Of a DNA stretch of 64,000 nucleotides, positions 43,598 to 52,345 are shown piece after piece. The first letter of the stretch is position 1. Every line of letters begins with the position of its first letter. Location of the stretch: positions 2,356,001 through 2,420,000 of the forward strand of contig OZ253548.1 in NCBI GenBank assembly GCA_965262595.1. The letters are read 5' to 3'. A model generated the notes under the pieces. That model did no database searches. It was not told the origin of the DNA and saw only the letters and a program-made list of their open reading frames with translations. The stretch comes from CATQHB01 sp965262595 (GTDB lineage Bacteria > Chloroflexota > Dehalococcoidia > Lucifugimonadales > UBA3495). The position numbers were made by a program, and so were the translations under genes.

Positions 43598-43626
43598 TTG
43601 CGGCAAAGGTACGGGGTGAATATAAT
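43598..43626 (+). promoter_or_regulatory. Promoter of the ApaLI-like restriction-modification operon
   Basis: TTGCGG (-35, 43598-43603), a 17-bp spacer and a perfect TATAAT (-10, 43621-43626), 50 bp before the endonuclease ATG. Confidence 0.55.
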
Positions 43627-43676
43627 TGCGGTGTTGTAGTGGCTATCTCCGGACAGAAAGGCAATATACCGACACA

Positions 43677-44306
43677 ATGGATATTGAAGGGAAAATACGG
43701 GAACTAGTAGATAGGTACGCGGCCAGTATCAAGTACCGTGTTGATGAGCGTGTGAGGGAAATGGAAGACGACGACAAGAGCCATTTTCTGATATATCGTT
43801 TACTTGGCGTAACCATTGAGGAAGGTAATCTCATAGACGTTTATCAGAACAAAGGCCGGTTCCTTTACAGGTATGCAGGTACGTTCTTGGAGGAAGCTGC
43901 AAAACTCTGCTTCACTGAAAGGTACCCGAATTCAGGCTCAATTCGAATACCGAACACTTTAGGGCAGCGGCCCAAAACCTTTGAGATTGACTGCCTGGTC
44001 GAAAATGTAGACGCTATAGAGATTAAGTGGCGTGACGCCACTACTGATGGGGACCACATCACCAAGGAACATACTCGGTTGCAAAACATTTCGGTTGCCG
44101 GATACAAACCCATTCGCATAATGTTCTTTTACCCTAACCGGGCGCAAGCGCAGAGAATCCAAAGAACGTTGGCAACCCTGTATGCCGGGGCTGGTGGCGA
44201 ATATCACTACGGAGAGGGAGCGTGGCAATACATCGTGGATAGAACAGAAATTGACCTGAGGTCGATTTTGGAATCCATCGCAAACGGAGAAGCTCCGAAT
44301 GGTTGA
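43677..44306 (+). CDS. ApaLI-like type II restriction endonuclease
   Basis: 209 residues. The sequence closely matches my recollection of ApaLI-type enzymes (which cut GTGCAC): SHFLIYRLLGVTIEEGNLID, QNKGRFLYRYAGTFLEEA, IPNTLGQRPKTFEIDCL and IEIKWRDATTDGDHITKEHT, followed by MFFYPNRAQA. The catalytic PD-(D/E)xK is formed by EIDCL and EIKW. The DNA is AT-richer than neighbouring genes. Its end overlaps the methylase start by 8 bp. Confidence 0.85.
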   Translation: MDIEGKIRELVDRYAASIKYRVDERVREMEDDDKSHFLIYRLLGVTIEEGNLIDVYQNKGRFLYRYAGTFLEEAAKLCFTERYPNSGSIRIPNTLGQRPKTFEIDCLVENVDAIEIKWRDATTDGDHITKEHTRLQNISVAGYKPIRIMFFYPNRAQAQRIQRTLATLYAGAGGEYHYGEGAWQYIVDRTEIDLRSILESIANGEAPNG

Positions 44307-45507
44307 TGCAATAACGTACACGGGAGATTGTTTGGAAAGCCTTAGTGCAATGGAACCGGAGTCGGTAGATCTGGTGTATGCCGATCCGCCGTTTTTCACT
44401 CAACAGGAGTACAAATACATTCTGCCAGATGGTGCCACGAGTTGCGCCTTTCGAGATATTTGGGAAAGTGAAGATGCCTACTTGGATTACTTATATCAGA
44501 GGATTGTTTTTGCGCGGAAGGTTTTGAAGAGCACTGGAAGCCTGTTTCTCCACTGCGATAAATCGGCATCCCACATTATACGGCTCATGCTGGACCGGGT
44601 ATTTGGGGCCGAAAATTTCAGGTCTGAGATAATTTGGTCGTTCAGGCGATGGTCAAATGCAAAGAAGGGGCTATTACCAGCGCATCAGACGATTTTCTTC
44701 TATTCGAAGACCCATGGTTTCAGGTTCAATACTTTCTACCAGGAATACTCACCGGCGACAAATATCGACCAGATTATGCAGAAGCGAGTCAGGGATTTCC
44801 GCAATAAGGCGGTATATCAGCGAAACGACAGCGGTGAGATTGTAGGAAGTGGAACAAAAAAGGGTGTCCCTCTGTCCGATGTATGGGATATTCCATTTCT
44901 AAACCCGAAAGCTAAAGAGCGTATCGGCTTTCCCACACAGAAGCCGGTCCTTTTGATGAAACAGATTATCGAGCTAGTGACCTACGAAGAGGATTGGGTG
45001 CTGGACCCTTTTTGTGGTAGTGGCACGACCCTCATCGCATCGAAACTTTTGGGCCGGAATTCGATAGGAATTGACATCTCCGAGGAAGCAATCGAGCTAA
45101 CCAAGCGAAGACTCAATGATCCGGTCTTTACCGAATCTCTTCTGCTTCAGAAAGGCCGGGATTCTTATCGTCAACATGAAGCCATAGCCGCCAGGCACCT
45201 TTTCGGTATTGACTACACCCCGGTTCATCGAAATGGAGGCATTGATGGCCTTTTGAAAAGAGAGGTTAATGGCCTTCCCGTATTCATTAGAGTGCAACGG
45301 CAGGAAGAATCTCTTGTTCAGGCAGTCGCTGTCTTAAAGAAGGCGGCCAAAAACAAGGGCGATTGCAAACTCGTAGTTGTGGCAACTCATACCGACTGGT
45401 TACCACACGAGAGTCACCCGGACGTGGATGTAATTACATCCACTGCACTAGCTCTGAATCAATATGCAGACAGTTGCAAATCAGCCTCGATAGGAACGAG
45501 AGAATGA
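44299..45507 (+). CDS. DNA methyltransferase (N4-cytosine/N6-adenine, beta-class) partner of the ApaLI-like enzyme
   Basis: 402 residues. The catalytic motif DLVYADPPFF comes first and the SAM motif DPFCGSGTTLIASKLLGRNS later (about residue 236), so the order is beta-class. KTHGFRFNTFYQEY and RIGFPTQKPVLLMKQIIEL lie between. A C-terminal extension of about 130 residues (RNGGIDGLLKREVNGLPVFI) is not part of the methylase core. It overlaps the endonuclease gene, so the pair is a complete restriction-modification system. The stop overlaps the penicillin acylase start in ATGA. Confidence 0.85.
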   Translation: MVDAITYTGDCLESLSAMEPESVDLVYADPPFFTQQEYKYILPDGATSCAFRDIWESEDAYLDYLYQRIVFARKVLKSTGSLFLHCDKSASHIIRLMLDRVFGAENFRSEIIWSFRRWSNAKKGLLPAHQTIFFYSKTHGFRFNTFYQEYSPATNIDQIMQKRVRDFRNKAVYQRNDSGEIVGSGTKKGVPLSDVWDIPFLNPKAKERIGFPTQKPVLLMKQIIELVTYEEDWVLDPFCGSGTTLIASKLLGRNSIGIDISEEAIELTKRRLNDPVFTESLLLQKGRDSYRQHEAIAARHLFGIDYTPVHRNGGIDGLLKREVNGLPVFIRVQRQEESLVQAVAVLKKAAKNKGDCKLVVVATHTDWLPHESHPDVDVITSTALALNQYADSCKSASIGTRE

Positions 45508-47912
45508 TGCTCACCCACGCCGACCTAACCAACTCCCTCCCTCGCACCGACGGCAAGGTTGTGCTCAAGGGCCTGTCCGCCACCGCCCAGGTTTACCGGG
45601 ACGGCTACGGCATCCCCCACCTGCGGGCCGGCAGCGAGCCGGACGCCTTTTTTGCCCAGGGGTTTGTCACGGCCCAGGACCGGCTGTGGCAGATGGAGTA
45701 TGACCGGCGGCGGGGCAGCGGACGCTGGGCCGAGGCGGTGGGCGAGTCGGCCCTGGAGCAGGACATACTGATGCGCCGCTTTCGCCTGGAAGCCAGCGCC
45801 CGGGCCGATTACGGAGCGGTTAATGACCATACCCGCAAGTTGATGGACGCCTACGCCGCGGGCGTCAATGCCTGGATTGATACCGCCACCGCTGAAGGCT
45901 CCCTGCCCGTCGAGTATTCCATCACCGGCCTTACCCCCGAACCCTGGCAGCCCTGGGACGGGCTGGTAGTATTCAAGGTGCGTCACATCCTGATGGGCGT
46001 TTTCGAGTCCAAGGTATGGCGGGCGCAACTGGTGCGCCAACTGGGACCGGAAGCGGCGGCGTCTCTGGCTCCCGGCTACCAGCCCGGGCAGTTGCAAATC
46101 CTGCCGCCGGGGACACGCTACGCGGGTACTGTGAACGATGGTATGGTGGATGACGCCCTGGCTGAACTGAGCCAGGGCGCGGCAGCCCTCAACTACCTGC
46201 GAGAGACCGGCAGCGGCAGCAATAGCTGGGTCATCGCCGGCGACCGCACTGCCACCGGCAAGCCCCTGCTGGCCGGCGATTCCCACCGCGCCCTGGACAC
46301 GCCCAACGTCTATTACCAGAGCCACGTCGCCTGCCCAGAGTTCGACGTTATCGGCCTGGCTATCCCCGGCGTACCGGGCTTTCCCCACTTCGGCCACAAC
46401 GACAAAGTGGCCTGGTGCATCACCCACACCAGCGCCGACTACCAGGACCTTTACATCGAGCAGTTCAACGGCTCCAACCGGGGACTATATCGACTACCGG
46501 ACATTCAGGAAGAAGGAACATCCCGTTTCAACGACTTTTCCGCCAGCCACTGGCGTCCCGCCGACGCCCGGGAAGAGGTCATCCAGGTCAAGGGCGGCGC
46601 TGACCACCAGTTCACTACCTGGGCCACCCGCCACGGCCCCATCATCGCCGGCGGCCCGCCTTCCGGGTACGGTCTGGCCCTCAAGTACACCGCCACCGAT
46701 GGCCCCAAGCCCTGGCCCGACATCATCCCAGATATGTTGCGGGCCCAGGACAGCCACGAGTTGGCCGACTCAATGCGGGGCTGGGTTGACCCCTGCAACA
46801 ACCTCCTTTTTGCTGACGTGGACGGCAACATTGGCTACCTGTGCCGGGGAGAAATACCCATACGCTCCCGCCAGAACGCCCGCCTGCCGGTCCCCGGCTG
46901 GGCCGGGGACCATGAGTGGCAGGGCAACATCCCCTTTAAGGAAATGCCCCGCTCCATTAACCCGGCAGAGGGCTACATTGCCACCGCCAACAACAAGCCG
47001 GTGGGCGACGATTATCCCTACTATATCTCCTCCGAGTTCACCCCCGGCTTCCGTGCCGAGCGGGTCACCAAGGGCCTGCTGGCCCTGGAACGTCCCACTG
47101 CGACGGACATGGCCCGGGTGCACAACGAACGCATATCCATCCCGGCCCTGGCCTACATTGACTATCTGAAAACCCATCGGAACGAGATTGAAACGGCAAA
47201 CTCACTAGCTACCCAAGCCTTGGAAAAACTGTCGGCCTGGTCGGGCAGCATGGACGCGGAAGGCGTGGAGCCAACCATCTACAGCGCTTTCCGGGATGCC
47301 CTGCTTTACCGCATTTTCCGGCACAACCTGGGCGAAGAGTTGACGAAAGAAGCGTGGAATCCGGCCAACCGGGGCACCGGCGTATTCCTGGGAAGCGTCA
47401 AGACGTTGCTGATTACCCTCTTCCCGGAGGACGACCGCCGCCTGCTGCCGGAGGGGGAAACCTGGCCGGCGCTGATGTCGGCCGCCCTGGCTCAGGGGGT
47501 GGCGACGCTGCGGCAGAGTCTGGGCGACGATCCGGAGCAGTGGCGTTGGGACAAGCTGCACCAAGCCAGGCCCCGCCATACTCTTTCCGACGCATTTCCG
47601 GAGGCGGCCGCATTGCTGGACCCACCGGCCATACCGATGTCCGGCGACGGCGACACGCCCCTGGCCGGAGCCTATTCTCCGGCAGACCCGGCCACCGTAG
47701 GCAGCTTGTCGGTGGCCCGCTACGCCTTTGACCTGTCCGACTGGGAAAACTCCCTGTGGGCCATTCCTCTGGGAGCGTCGGGGCACCCCGGCAGCCCCCA
47801 CTACCACGACCAATCGGAGGTTTGGCGGCAGGTGCAGATGGTCCCGATGGAATACGACTGGGCCGGCATCATCGCCAACAGCAAGTCGCGCCAAACCCTG
47901 GAACCGGCGTAA
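45504..47912 (+). CDS. Penicillin acylase family Ntn-hydrolase
   Basis: 802 residues. Alpha-subunit features are present from GYGIPHLRAGSEPDAFFAQG. The nucleophile region is TGSGSNSWVIAGDRTATGK; autocleavage before Ser about 239 would release the beta subunit. NDKVAWCITH, WGWDP-like segments and YIATANNKPVG follow. Such enzymes hydrolyse amides including acyl-homoserine lactones and beta-lactam side chains. No clear signal peptide is seen on this start. The start ATG overlaps the upstream methylase stop (ATGATG) and has only a weak GAGAG ahead. Confidence 0.88.
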   Translation: MMLTHADLTNSLPRTDGKVVLKGLSATAQVYRDGYGIPHLRAGSEPDAFFAQGFVTAQDRLWQMEYDRRRGSGRWAEAVGESALEQDILMRRFRLEASARADYGAVNDHTRKLMDAYAAGVNAWIDTATAEGSLPVEYSITGLTPEPWQPWDGLVVFKVRHILMGVFESKVWRAQLVRQLGPEAAASLAPGYQPGQLQILPPGTRYAGTVNDGMVDDALAELSQGAAALNYLRETGSGSNSWVIAGDRTATGKPLLAGDSHRALDTPNVYYQSHVACPEFDVIGLAIPGVPGFPHFGHNDKVAWCITHTSADYQDLYIEQFNGSNRGLYRLPDIQEEGTSRFNDFSASHWRPADAREEVIQVKGGADHQFTTWATRHGPIIAGGPPSGYGLALKYTATDGPKPWPDIIPDMLRAQDSHELADSMRGWVDPCNNLLFADVDGNIGYLCRGEIPIRSRQNARLPVPGWAGDHEWQGNIPFKEMPRSINPAEGYIATANNKPVGDDYPYYISSEFTPGFRAERVTKGLLALERPTATDMARVHNERISIPALAYIDYLKTHRNEIETANSLATQALEKLSAWSGSMDAEGVEPTIYSAFRDALLYRIFRHNLGEELTKEAWNPANRGTGVFLGSVKTLLITLFPEDDRRLLPEGETWPALMSAALAQGVATLRQSLGDDPEQWRWDKLHQARPRHTLSDAFPEAAALLDPPAIPMSGDGDTPLAGAYSPADPATVGSLSVARYAFDLSDWENSLWAIPLGASGHPGSPHYHDQSEVWRQVQMVPMEYDWAGIIANSKSRQTLEPA

Positions 47913-47954
47913 GCCGCAAACCCGGATGGTCCAGCCGGGCAGGTATCTACCCCG

Positions 47955-48058
47955 CTCGTCCTGAGCTTGTCGCCGGGCGGGTACGTCCCGCGCTCATCCT
48001 GAACTTGTCGAAGGACCGGTTTATGGTTCGACCGGCTCACCATGAGCGGACTTGAGCC
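47955..48058. repeat. Dispersed CTCATCCTGAACTTGTCGAAG palindromes (three arms)
   Basis: CTCGTCCTGAGCTTGTCG, CTCATCCTGAACTTGTCGAA and GGTTCGACCGGCTCACCATG lie in a row. They are the same short palindrome as at 4107 and 58470. Confidence 0.6.
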
Positions 48059-48103
48059 GGTGTGGCGGCTATTGAAAGACCACGGAGGAGGAAGCGGCCA
48101 ACA

Positions 48104-48132
48104 TTGTACCGGCCCGGCGTCCGGAATATAAT
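48104..48132 (+). promoter_or_regulatory. Promoter of the flavin oxidoreductase gene
   Basis: TTGTAC (48104-48109), a 17-bp spacer and TATAAT (48127-48132), 50 bp before the start codon. Confidence 0.5.
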
Positions 48133-48182
48133 TCACCGGAAATTTGCGCACTATTGGACTCATTAGAATCGTTGGGGGTTAT

Positions 48183-49184
48183 ATGCAGTTTGGCGTTTCC
48201 TTGTCCGGCATGGGTCAGCAACCCGTCGGCACCGACATGAGAAAGAGTTTTCAAGAGATTGTGGAGTATATCCGCACCGCCCGAGAGTTGGGCTTCGACT
48301 TTTTCTATCAGGGGCAGCACTACTTGACCTCGCCTTACCAGCAGTTGCAAACCATGCCTTTGCTGGCGCGCCTGGCGGCGGAGGCCGAGGGTATGGGCAT
48401 TGTGGCTACGCTGCTGGTGCCCCTGCATCACCCGGTTGACCTGGCGGAACGGGTTGCCACGATGGACATCATCACCGGCGGGCGCTTTGCCTTGAGCGCC
48501 GCCCTGGGCTACCGGGATGAGGAGTACCACGCCTTTGGCCTGCCGCGGCGGCGGCGGGTGTCCCGCTATCTGGAATGCCTGGAGGTGATGCGCCAACTCT
48601 GGACGCAGGATGAGGTAACTTTCCACGGGGAGCACTTCGACCTGGACCGGGCGCAGATGACCTTGCGGCCGATTCAGCAGCCTCACCCGCCCATCTGGGT
48701 AGCAGCCAACGGCGACGCGGCGATAAAGCGGGCGGCGCGGCGCGGTTTCACCTGGTACGTCAACCCCCATGCCACCTATACCAACATCAAGCGGCAGACG
48801 GAGCTTTACCACGCCACGGCGGAGGCCGCCGGTTCCGACGCCCCCCAGGATTTGCCGATCGCCCGGGAGCTTTACGTCCACGAAAGCCGGGAGCAAGCCC
48901 TGGCCGAGGTCGCGCCCTTCCTGGGCGGCAAGTATGAGGCCTATGCCCAGTGGGGGCAGGACAAGGCGATGGACGAAGAGTTCAGCTCATCCTTTGCCGA
49001 GCTGGCCCGGGACCGGTTCATCATCGGCGACCCGGAGGACTGCATCGGAGAGATTAAAAAGTTCCGGGATTTGGGGATGTCCCACGGCAGCTTCCGGATG
49101 ATGTGGCCGGGGATGGACTTGCGGCGGGGTATGCGCAACCTGGAGCTGTTCGCCGAGCGGGTAATGCCCCATTTCAAAGATTGA
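48183..49184 (+). CDS. LLM-class flavin-dependent oxidoreductase
   Basis: 333 residues of the luciferase-like TIM-barrel. MQFGVSLSGMGQQPVGTDMR starts the barrel; LAARLAAEAEGMGIVATLLV and RVATMDIITGGRFALSAALG are the family core, where G-RF-LS binds FMN or F420. FIIGDPEDCIGEIKKFRDLG ends it. These enzymes oxidise small organics with reduced flavin or F420; the substrate is unknown. ATG at 48183 follows TTGGGGGTT. Confidence 0.88.
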   Translation: MQFGVSLSGMGQQPVGTDMRKSFQEIVEYIRTARELGFDFFYQGQHYLTSPYQQLQTMPLLARLAAEAEGMGIVATLLVPLHHPVDLAERVATMDIITGGRFALSAALGYRDEEYHAFGLPRRRRVSRYLECLEVMRQLWTQDEVTFHGEHFDLDRAQMTLRPIQQPHPPIWVAANGDAAIKRAARRGFTWYVNPHATYTNIKRQTELYHATAEAAGSDAPQDLPIARELYVHESREQALAEVAPFLGGKYEAYAQWGQDKAMDEEFSSSFAELARDRFIIGDPEDCIGEIKKFRDLGMSHGSFRMMWPGMDLRRGMRNLELFAERVMPHFKD

Positions 49185-49251
49185 TGCCCCGGGTTTATGA
49201 CTTATTCGCCCCAGCGCCGGCCCAGAATCAAAGGGGCCAATCCGAGGCGTT

Positions 49252-49409
49252 AAGGATACTCTGAATAACTCATTAAACGCCGGTGCCTTCACCCTGTCGT
49301 TCCTGCGAAGGCAGGAACCTACAACGTTGTGGACCGAGATTCCTGCTTTCGCAGGAACGACGGGTAGGGATAAACACCCAGGTCACGGACTTATTCAGAG
49401 TATCGTTAA
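49252..49409 (-). mobile_element. MITE-like palindromic element, copy D
   Basis: TTAAGGATACTCTGAATAAC at one end and GGACTTATTCAGAGTATCG at the other, with the CGTTCCTGCGAAGGCAGGAA and TTTCGCAGGAACGACGGG internal arms. It lies between converging genes. Confidence 0.75.
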
Positions 49410-49566
49410 GTTCCAATTGCAACTGCCCTGGGCGCCGAGACCGTCCGGCAAGCTCAGGAAGCTCAGGACGATGGGTAAGCAAAACAAAGCTCGTCCTGAG
49501 TTTGCCGCCTTGACTTGTCGAATATGAACCGCCGGGAAACGGAACCCTCGGATGACCCGGATTGAC

Positions 49567-50043
49567 CTATTCCCCTGTCTCGGCTACCCCGGCCTTGACG
49601 CCGCCGATTATTTCCGGCAGGGTGGCGCTGAAGCGGCCCTTGTTCAGGGTAAGGTGACAGCCCAGGGATCTGGCCCGCTCCATTGCGGCCAGGTCTTCGT
49701 GGGGGCCAAAGGCTACTATTCGGACTCCCTCGGCGGATTCCCCGTTAAGGTCTTCCGGGGCGTCCGGGGCGTCCGGGGCTTCCGCGGCGTCCGGCGGTGG
49801 GGCCGCCGACTCCAGCCGTTGCTGCAAACCGGCCAGAACGGCAACCCAGGTATCCTCGTTGCCCTCCAGGTCCACCAGAACCAGCGACGTAGCCCGGTCG
49901 TCGTAGCTCTGCCAGAAACCGGCCTCGGTTTGCGCCTGATGCACCTGGTAGCCGAGGGGTTCGGCGACGGTTTCTACCCGGCCCATAAAGAAAAGATTCT
50001 GGCCCAGCAGGATTATCCCTTCCCTGGTTTCCCGGCTTGCCAT
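49567..50043 (-). CDS. Receiver-like single-domain protein
   Basis: 158 residues. The fold order resembles a response-regulator receiver: a first strand GIILLGQNLFFMGRVE, LVLVDLEGNED (phospho-acceptor-like Asp), an alpha helix, and VRIVAFGPHEDLAAMERARS with the strand LTLNKG ending in Lys. The first acidic pair of a classical receiver is absent, so it may not be phosphorylated. A DAAEAPDAPDAPED repeat loop sits in the middle. The start lies directly after the pncC stop, so the two are co-translated. Confidence 0.5.
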   Translation of the reverse strand: MASRETREGIILLGQNLFFMGRVETVAEPLGYQVHQAQTEAGFWQSYDDRATSLVLVDLEGNEDTWVAVLAGLQQRLESAAPPPDAAEAPDAPDAPEDLNGESAEGVRIVAFGPHEDLAAMERARSLGCHLTLNKGRFSATLPEIIGGVKAGVAETGE

Positions 50044-50526
50044 TCAGCCCCCTTGGCTCTGTTGAAGCCGCTGCCCCAGGAGGTCCAGGGCAGCTTGGGC
50101 CGCGCCCCGCTTGTTCTGGTCCCGGTCGCCGTCCAACTGGATGTGAATCGCTACGTCCTCGCCGTCCTGGTCCGACAGTCCGATGTAAAAGGTGCCGATG
50201 GGCAGGGTGGAGTGTCCCTGAGCCGGGCCGGTAACTCCGGTGGTGGAAACGGCGTAATCGGTGCCGGTCAGCTCGCGGACGCCTCGGGCCATCGCAATTG
50301 CCATTTCCTCGCAGACACTGCCCTTGCTGTTATACAGCTCATCAGACACGCCCAGGATGCTCTGTTTCAGCCCGCCGGTATAGGCAATGACGCCGCCGGG
50401 GAAAAACTGGGAACTGCCGGGTATCGTGCCCAGCAGATAACCCACCAATCCGGCGGTATCTGCTTCAGCCACCGAAACCCGTTTGCCCTGAGCCATCAAC
50501 ATTTCCGCTACTTCCTTAACATCCAT
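50044..50526 (-). CDS. pncC: Nicotinamide-nucleotide amidase (CinA C-terminal family)
   Basis: 160 residues from ATG at 50526, with AGGAGG nine bases upstream. The CinA C-terminal fold is seen in RVSVAEADTAGLVGYLLG (usually AESCTGG; here the Cys and following Thr-Gly are replaced by Asp-Thr-Ala), PGSSQFFPGGVIAYTGGLKQ, and AVSTTGVTGPAQG. PncC recycles NMN to nicotinate mononucleotide. The change at the catalytic Ser region (AEADT versus AESCT) makes activity uncertain. Confidence 0.75.
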   Translation of the reverse strand: MDVKEVAEMLMAQGKRVSVAEADTAGLVGYLLGTIPGSSQFFPGGVIAYTGGLKQSILGVSDELYNSKGSVCEEMAIAMARGVRELTGTDYAVSTTGVTGPAQGHSTLPIGTFYIGLSDQDGEDVAIHIQLDGDRDQNKRGAAQAALDLLGQRLQQSQGG

Positions 50527-50552
50527 AAAAACCCTCCTGCTAGTTGGGTGAG

Positions 50553-50600
50553 CCAAGGAACCCCTGAATAAGTTCGAGACCTGGGTGTTTATCCCTAAGA
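50553..50600 (+). mobile_element. MITE-like element, truncated copy G
   Basis: GCCAAGGAACCCCTGAATAA and GGGTGTTTATCCCTA match the left end of the 155-bp element; the rest is missing. The remaining 50600-50857 holds short imprecise repeats (TACCGCGTACCCCGTACCGC) and no gene. Confidence 0.6.
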
Positions 50601-50857
50601 CTCGCTCGAAAAGTCCCATTTTCGATTCCGATTCTCGATTAAGGTACGATAAATATGGGATAGAGATGCGATAAAGGTTCGGTAGAGGTCCAACGGTTGG
50701 CTGCATTATAAGTCGCCGCGCCGTTATTGGTAAACCGTATGCCGCGTGCCGATTACCGCGTACCCCGTACCGCATACCGGGGCCGGGCCATACTTCCGGG
50801 GCCGGGCACGCCCCCGCCCATCCTGAGCCTGGCTAAGGACAATTGAAAACCCCCGCG

Positions 50858-51415
50858 CTAGGCAGGACGCCGGTTGCGGGTCAGCCGGGCAACCAGGACG
50901 CCGGCAATCAGCCCGCACAGATGCCCTTCCCAGGACACCAACCCCGCGTTAGGCAATACGCCGAAGAGAATCCCCCAGCCGAAAATCAGAATTACCGCCA
51001 GGGCAATCACAATGGACCAGATGCTGCGTTCATACACTCCCCGGGCAACCAGGTAGCCGAAGTAGCCGAAAACCAGCCCGCTAGCCCCGACGTGCAGCGC
51101 CGATCGGCCTACCAGCCACACCCCGGCGCCGCCTACCCCGATAATAAAGGCCGTCACGGTCAGGAAGGCGCTACGGCCCCGCAGCGCCGCCAGCCCGCCC
51201 AGGGCTAACAGGGGCAGGGTGTTGGAAAGCAGGTGTCCAAAGCCTCCGTGCAAAAAGGGACTCAAGGGGATGCCCCGTAAACCCTCCACCGTGCGGGGAA
51301 GGATGCCATAGACATTGAGCGAGTGGCCGGTAAAGGCGTTAACCACCTCCACCACCCAGATGATTACCAGGAAGGCCAGCAGTAGAACCAGACCTGCAAC
51401 TCGGTCACCGGCCAT
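50858..51415 (-). CDS. Rhomboid-family intramembrane serine protease
   Basis: 185 residues with six hydrophobic segments. Catalytic Ser is in GASGLVFGYFGYL, and His in WEGHLCGLIAGV; HGGFGHLLSNTLPLLALGG is the upstream family motif. Rhomboids cut membrane proteins in the bilayer; the substrate is unknown. It is 18 bp downstream of tlyA on the same strand, so probably co-transcribed. Confidence 0.9.
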   Translation of the reverse strand: MAGDRVAGLVLLLAFLVIIWVVEVVNAFTGHSLNVYGILPRTVEGLRGIPLSPFLHGGFGHLLSNTLPLLALGGLAALRGRSAFLTVTAFIIGVGGAGVWLVGRSALHVGASGLVFGYFGYLVARGVYERSIWSIVIALAVILIFGWGILFGVLPNAGLVSWEGHLCGLIAGVLVARLTRNRRPA

Positions 51416-51433
51416 TTCGTCTCTTCCCGGCGT

Positions 51434-52189
51434 TCATGCCAGACCGGTCAGTCCGGGCTTTTCCAGTAGCAGGAAGAATTCCCGGTTCCCCTTGTCTCCC
51501 AGAATTGGCGAAGGGCAGAGATTGCGCACCCGCAAGCCTTGATTCACCGCCCATACTATCGTCCGGCTCAGCGTGCCGGCGTGGACTTTCGGATCCTTGA
51601 CCACTCCGCCCCGCCCTACTTCGCCCCGCGCCGCCTCGAATTGAGGCTTGACCAGGGCCGCCACCGGGCCGCCCGGCTTGAGGTGGGCCAGGGCCGGCGG
51701 GATTACCCGGGTCAGCGATATGAAGGACACGTCAATCACCACCAAATCCACCGGCTCGGGAAGGTCAAAGGGATAGCGGGCGTTGCACTTTTCCAGCACG
51801 GCAACCCGCGCATCCTGCCGGAGCCGATGGTGCAGTTGACCGTGGCCCACGTCCACCGCATAGACCCGTTTCGCCCCGCGTTGCAGCAGGCAATCGGTAA
51901 AGCCGCCGGTAGAGGCGCCCAGGTCCAGGACGGTCAGGCCGGCCACCGGCAGGGCAAAAGCGTCCAGCGCGTGGGCCAGCTTCAACCCGCCCCGGCTGAC
52001 GTAGGGGAGCCTTCCCCGCACCTCCAGCCGCGTGGTTTCGGCCAGGGCGGCGCTGGCCTTGAGCACCCGCCCGGAAGGGGCGAATACCAGGCCCTCCATA
52101 ATCATTATCTGGGCCTGCTCCCGGCTTTCGGCCAGCCCGCGCTCGGCCAGCAGCCGGTCGGCCCGCATTTTTGGTACCCGTGGCGGCAT
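51434..52189 (-). CDS. tlyA: TlyA-family rRNA 2'-O-methyltransferase
   Basis: 251 residues. An N-terminal S4 RNA-binding domain (RADRLLAERGLAESREQAQ) is followed by the FtsJ-type methylase: GLTVLDLGASTGGFTDCLLQ binds SAM and VDLVVIDVSFISLTRV is the next conserved strand, with the K-D-K-E tetrad partners in ALVKPQFEA. Family members methylate 16S and 23S rRNA. Two in-frame ATGs are available (52189 and 52168). Confidence 0.9.
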   Translation of the reverse strand: MPPRVPKMRADRLLAERGLAESREQAQIMIMEGLVFAPSGRVLKASAALAETTRLEVRGRLPYVSRGGLKLAHALDAFALPVAGLTVLDLGASTGGFTDCLLQRGAKRVYAVDVGHGQLHHRLRQDARVAVLEKCNARYPFDLPEPVDLVVIDVSFISLTRVIPPALAHLKPGGPVAALVKPQFEAARGEVGRGGVVKDPKVHAGTLSRTIVWAVNQGLRVRNLCPSPILGDKGNREFFLLLEKPGLTGLA

Positions 52190-52345
52190 AACAACACCAA
52201 CATTCCCGGGGGTTATTCCCTGGACTTAATACACTAAATAAGCAGGATGCCAAAAATTAGATCGCAGGGAAGCCCGGCTCCTACCCTATTCGCCGGACTT
52301 TCCCATTACCGCTTTACCAGGCGACTATCCCTCGCCGCTTCCGAA

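Noticed and set aside
42653..43639. 328-codon open frame antisense to the FAH-family gene
   Set aside because: Shadow of the opposite strand; no ribosome-binding site or family features.
43677..43690. GTGCAC depletion as a sign of ApaLI-like activity
   Set aside because: GTGCAC does occur in the window (for example near 24659, 35895, 47118 and 56423); without a count over the genome no depletion can be claimed.
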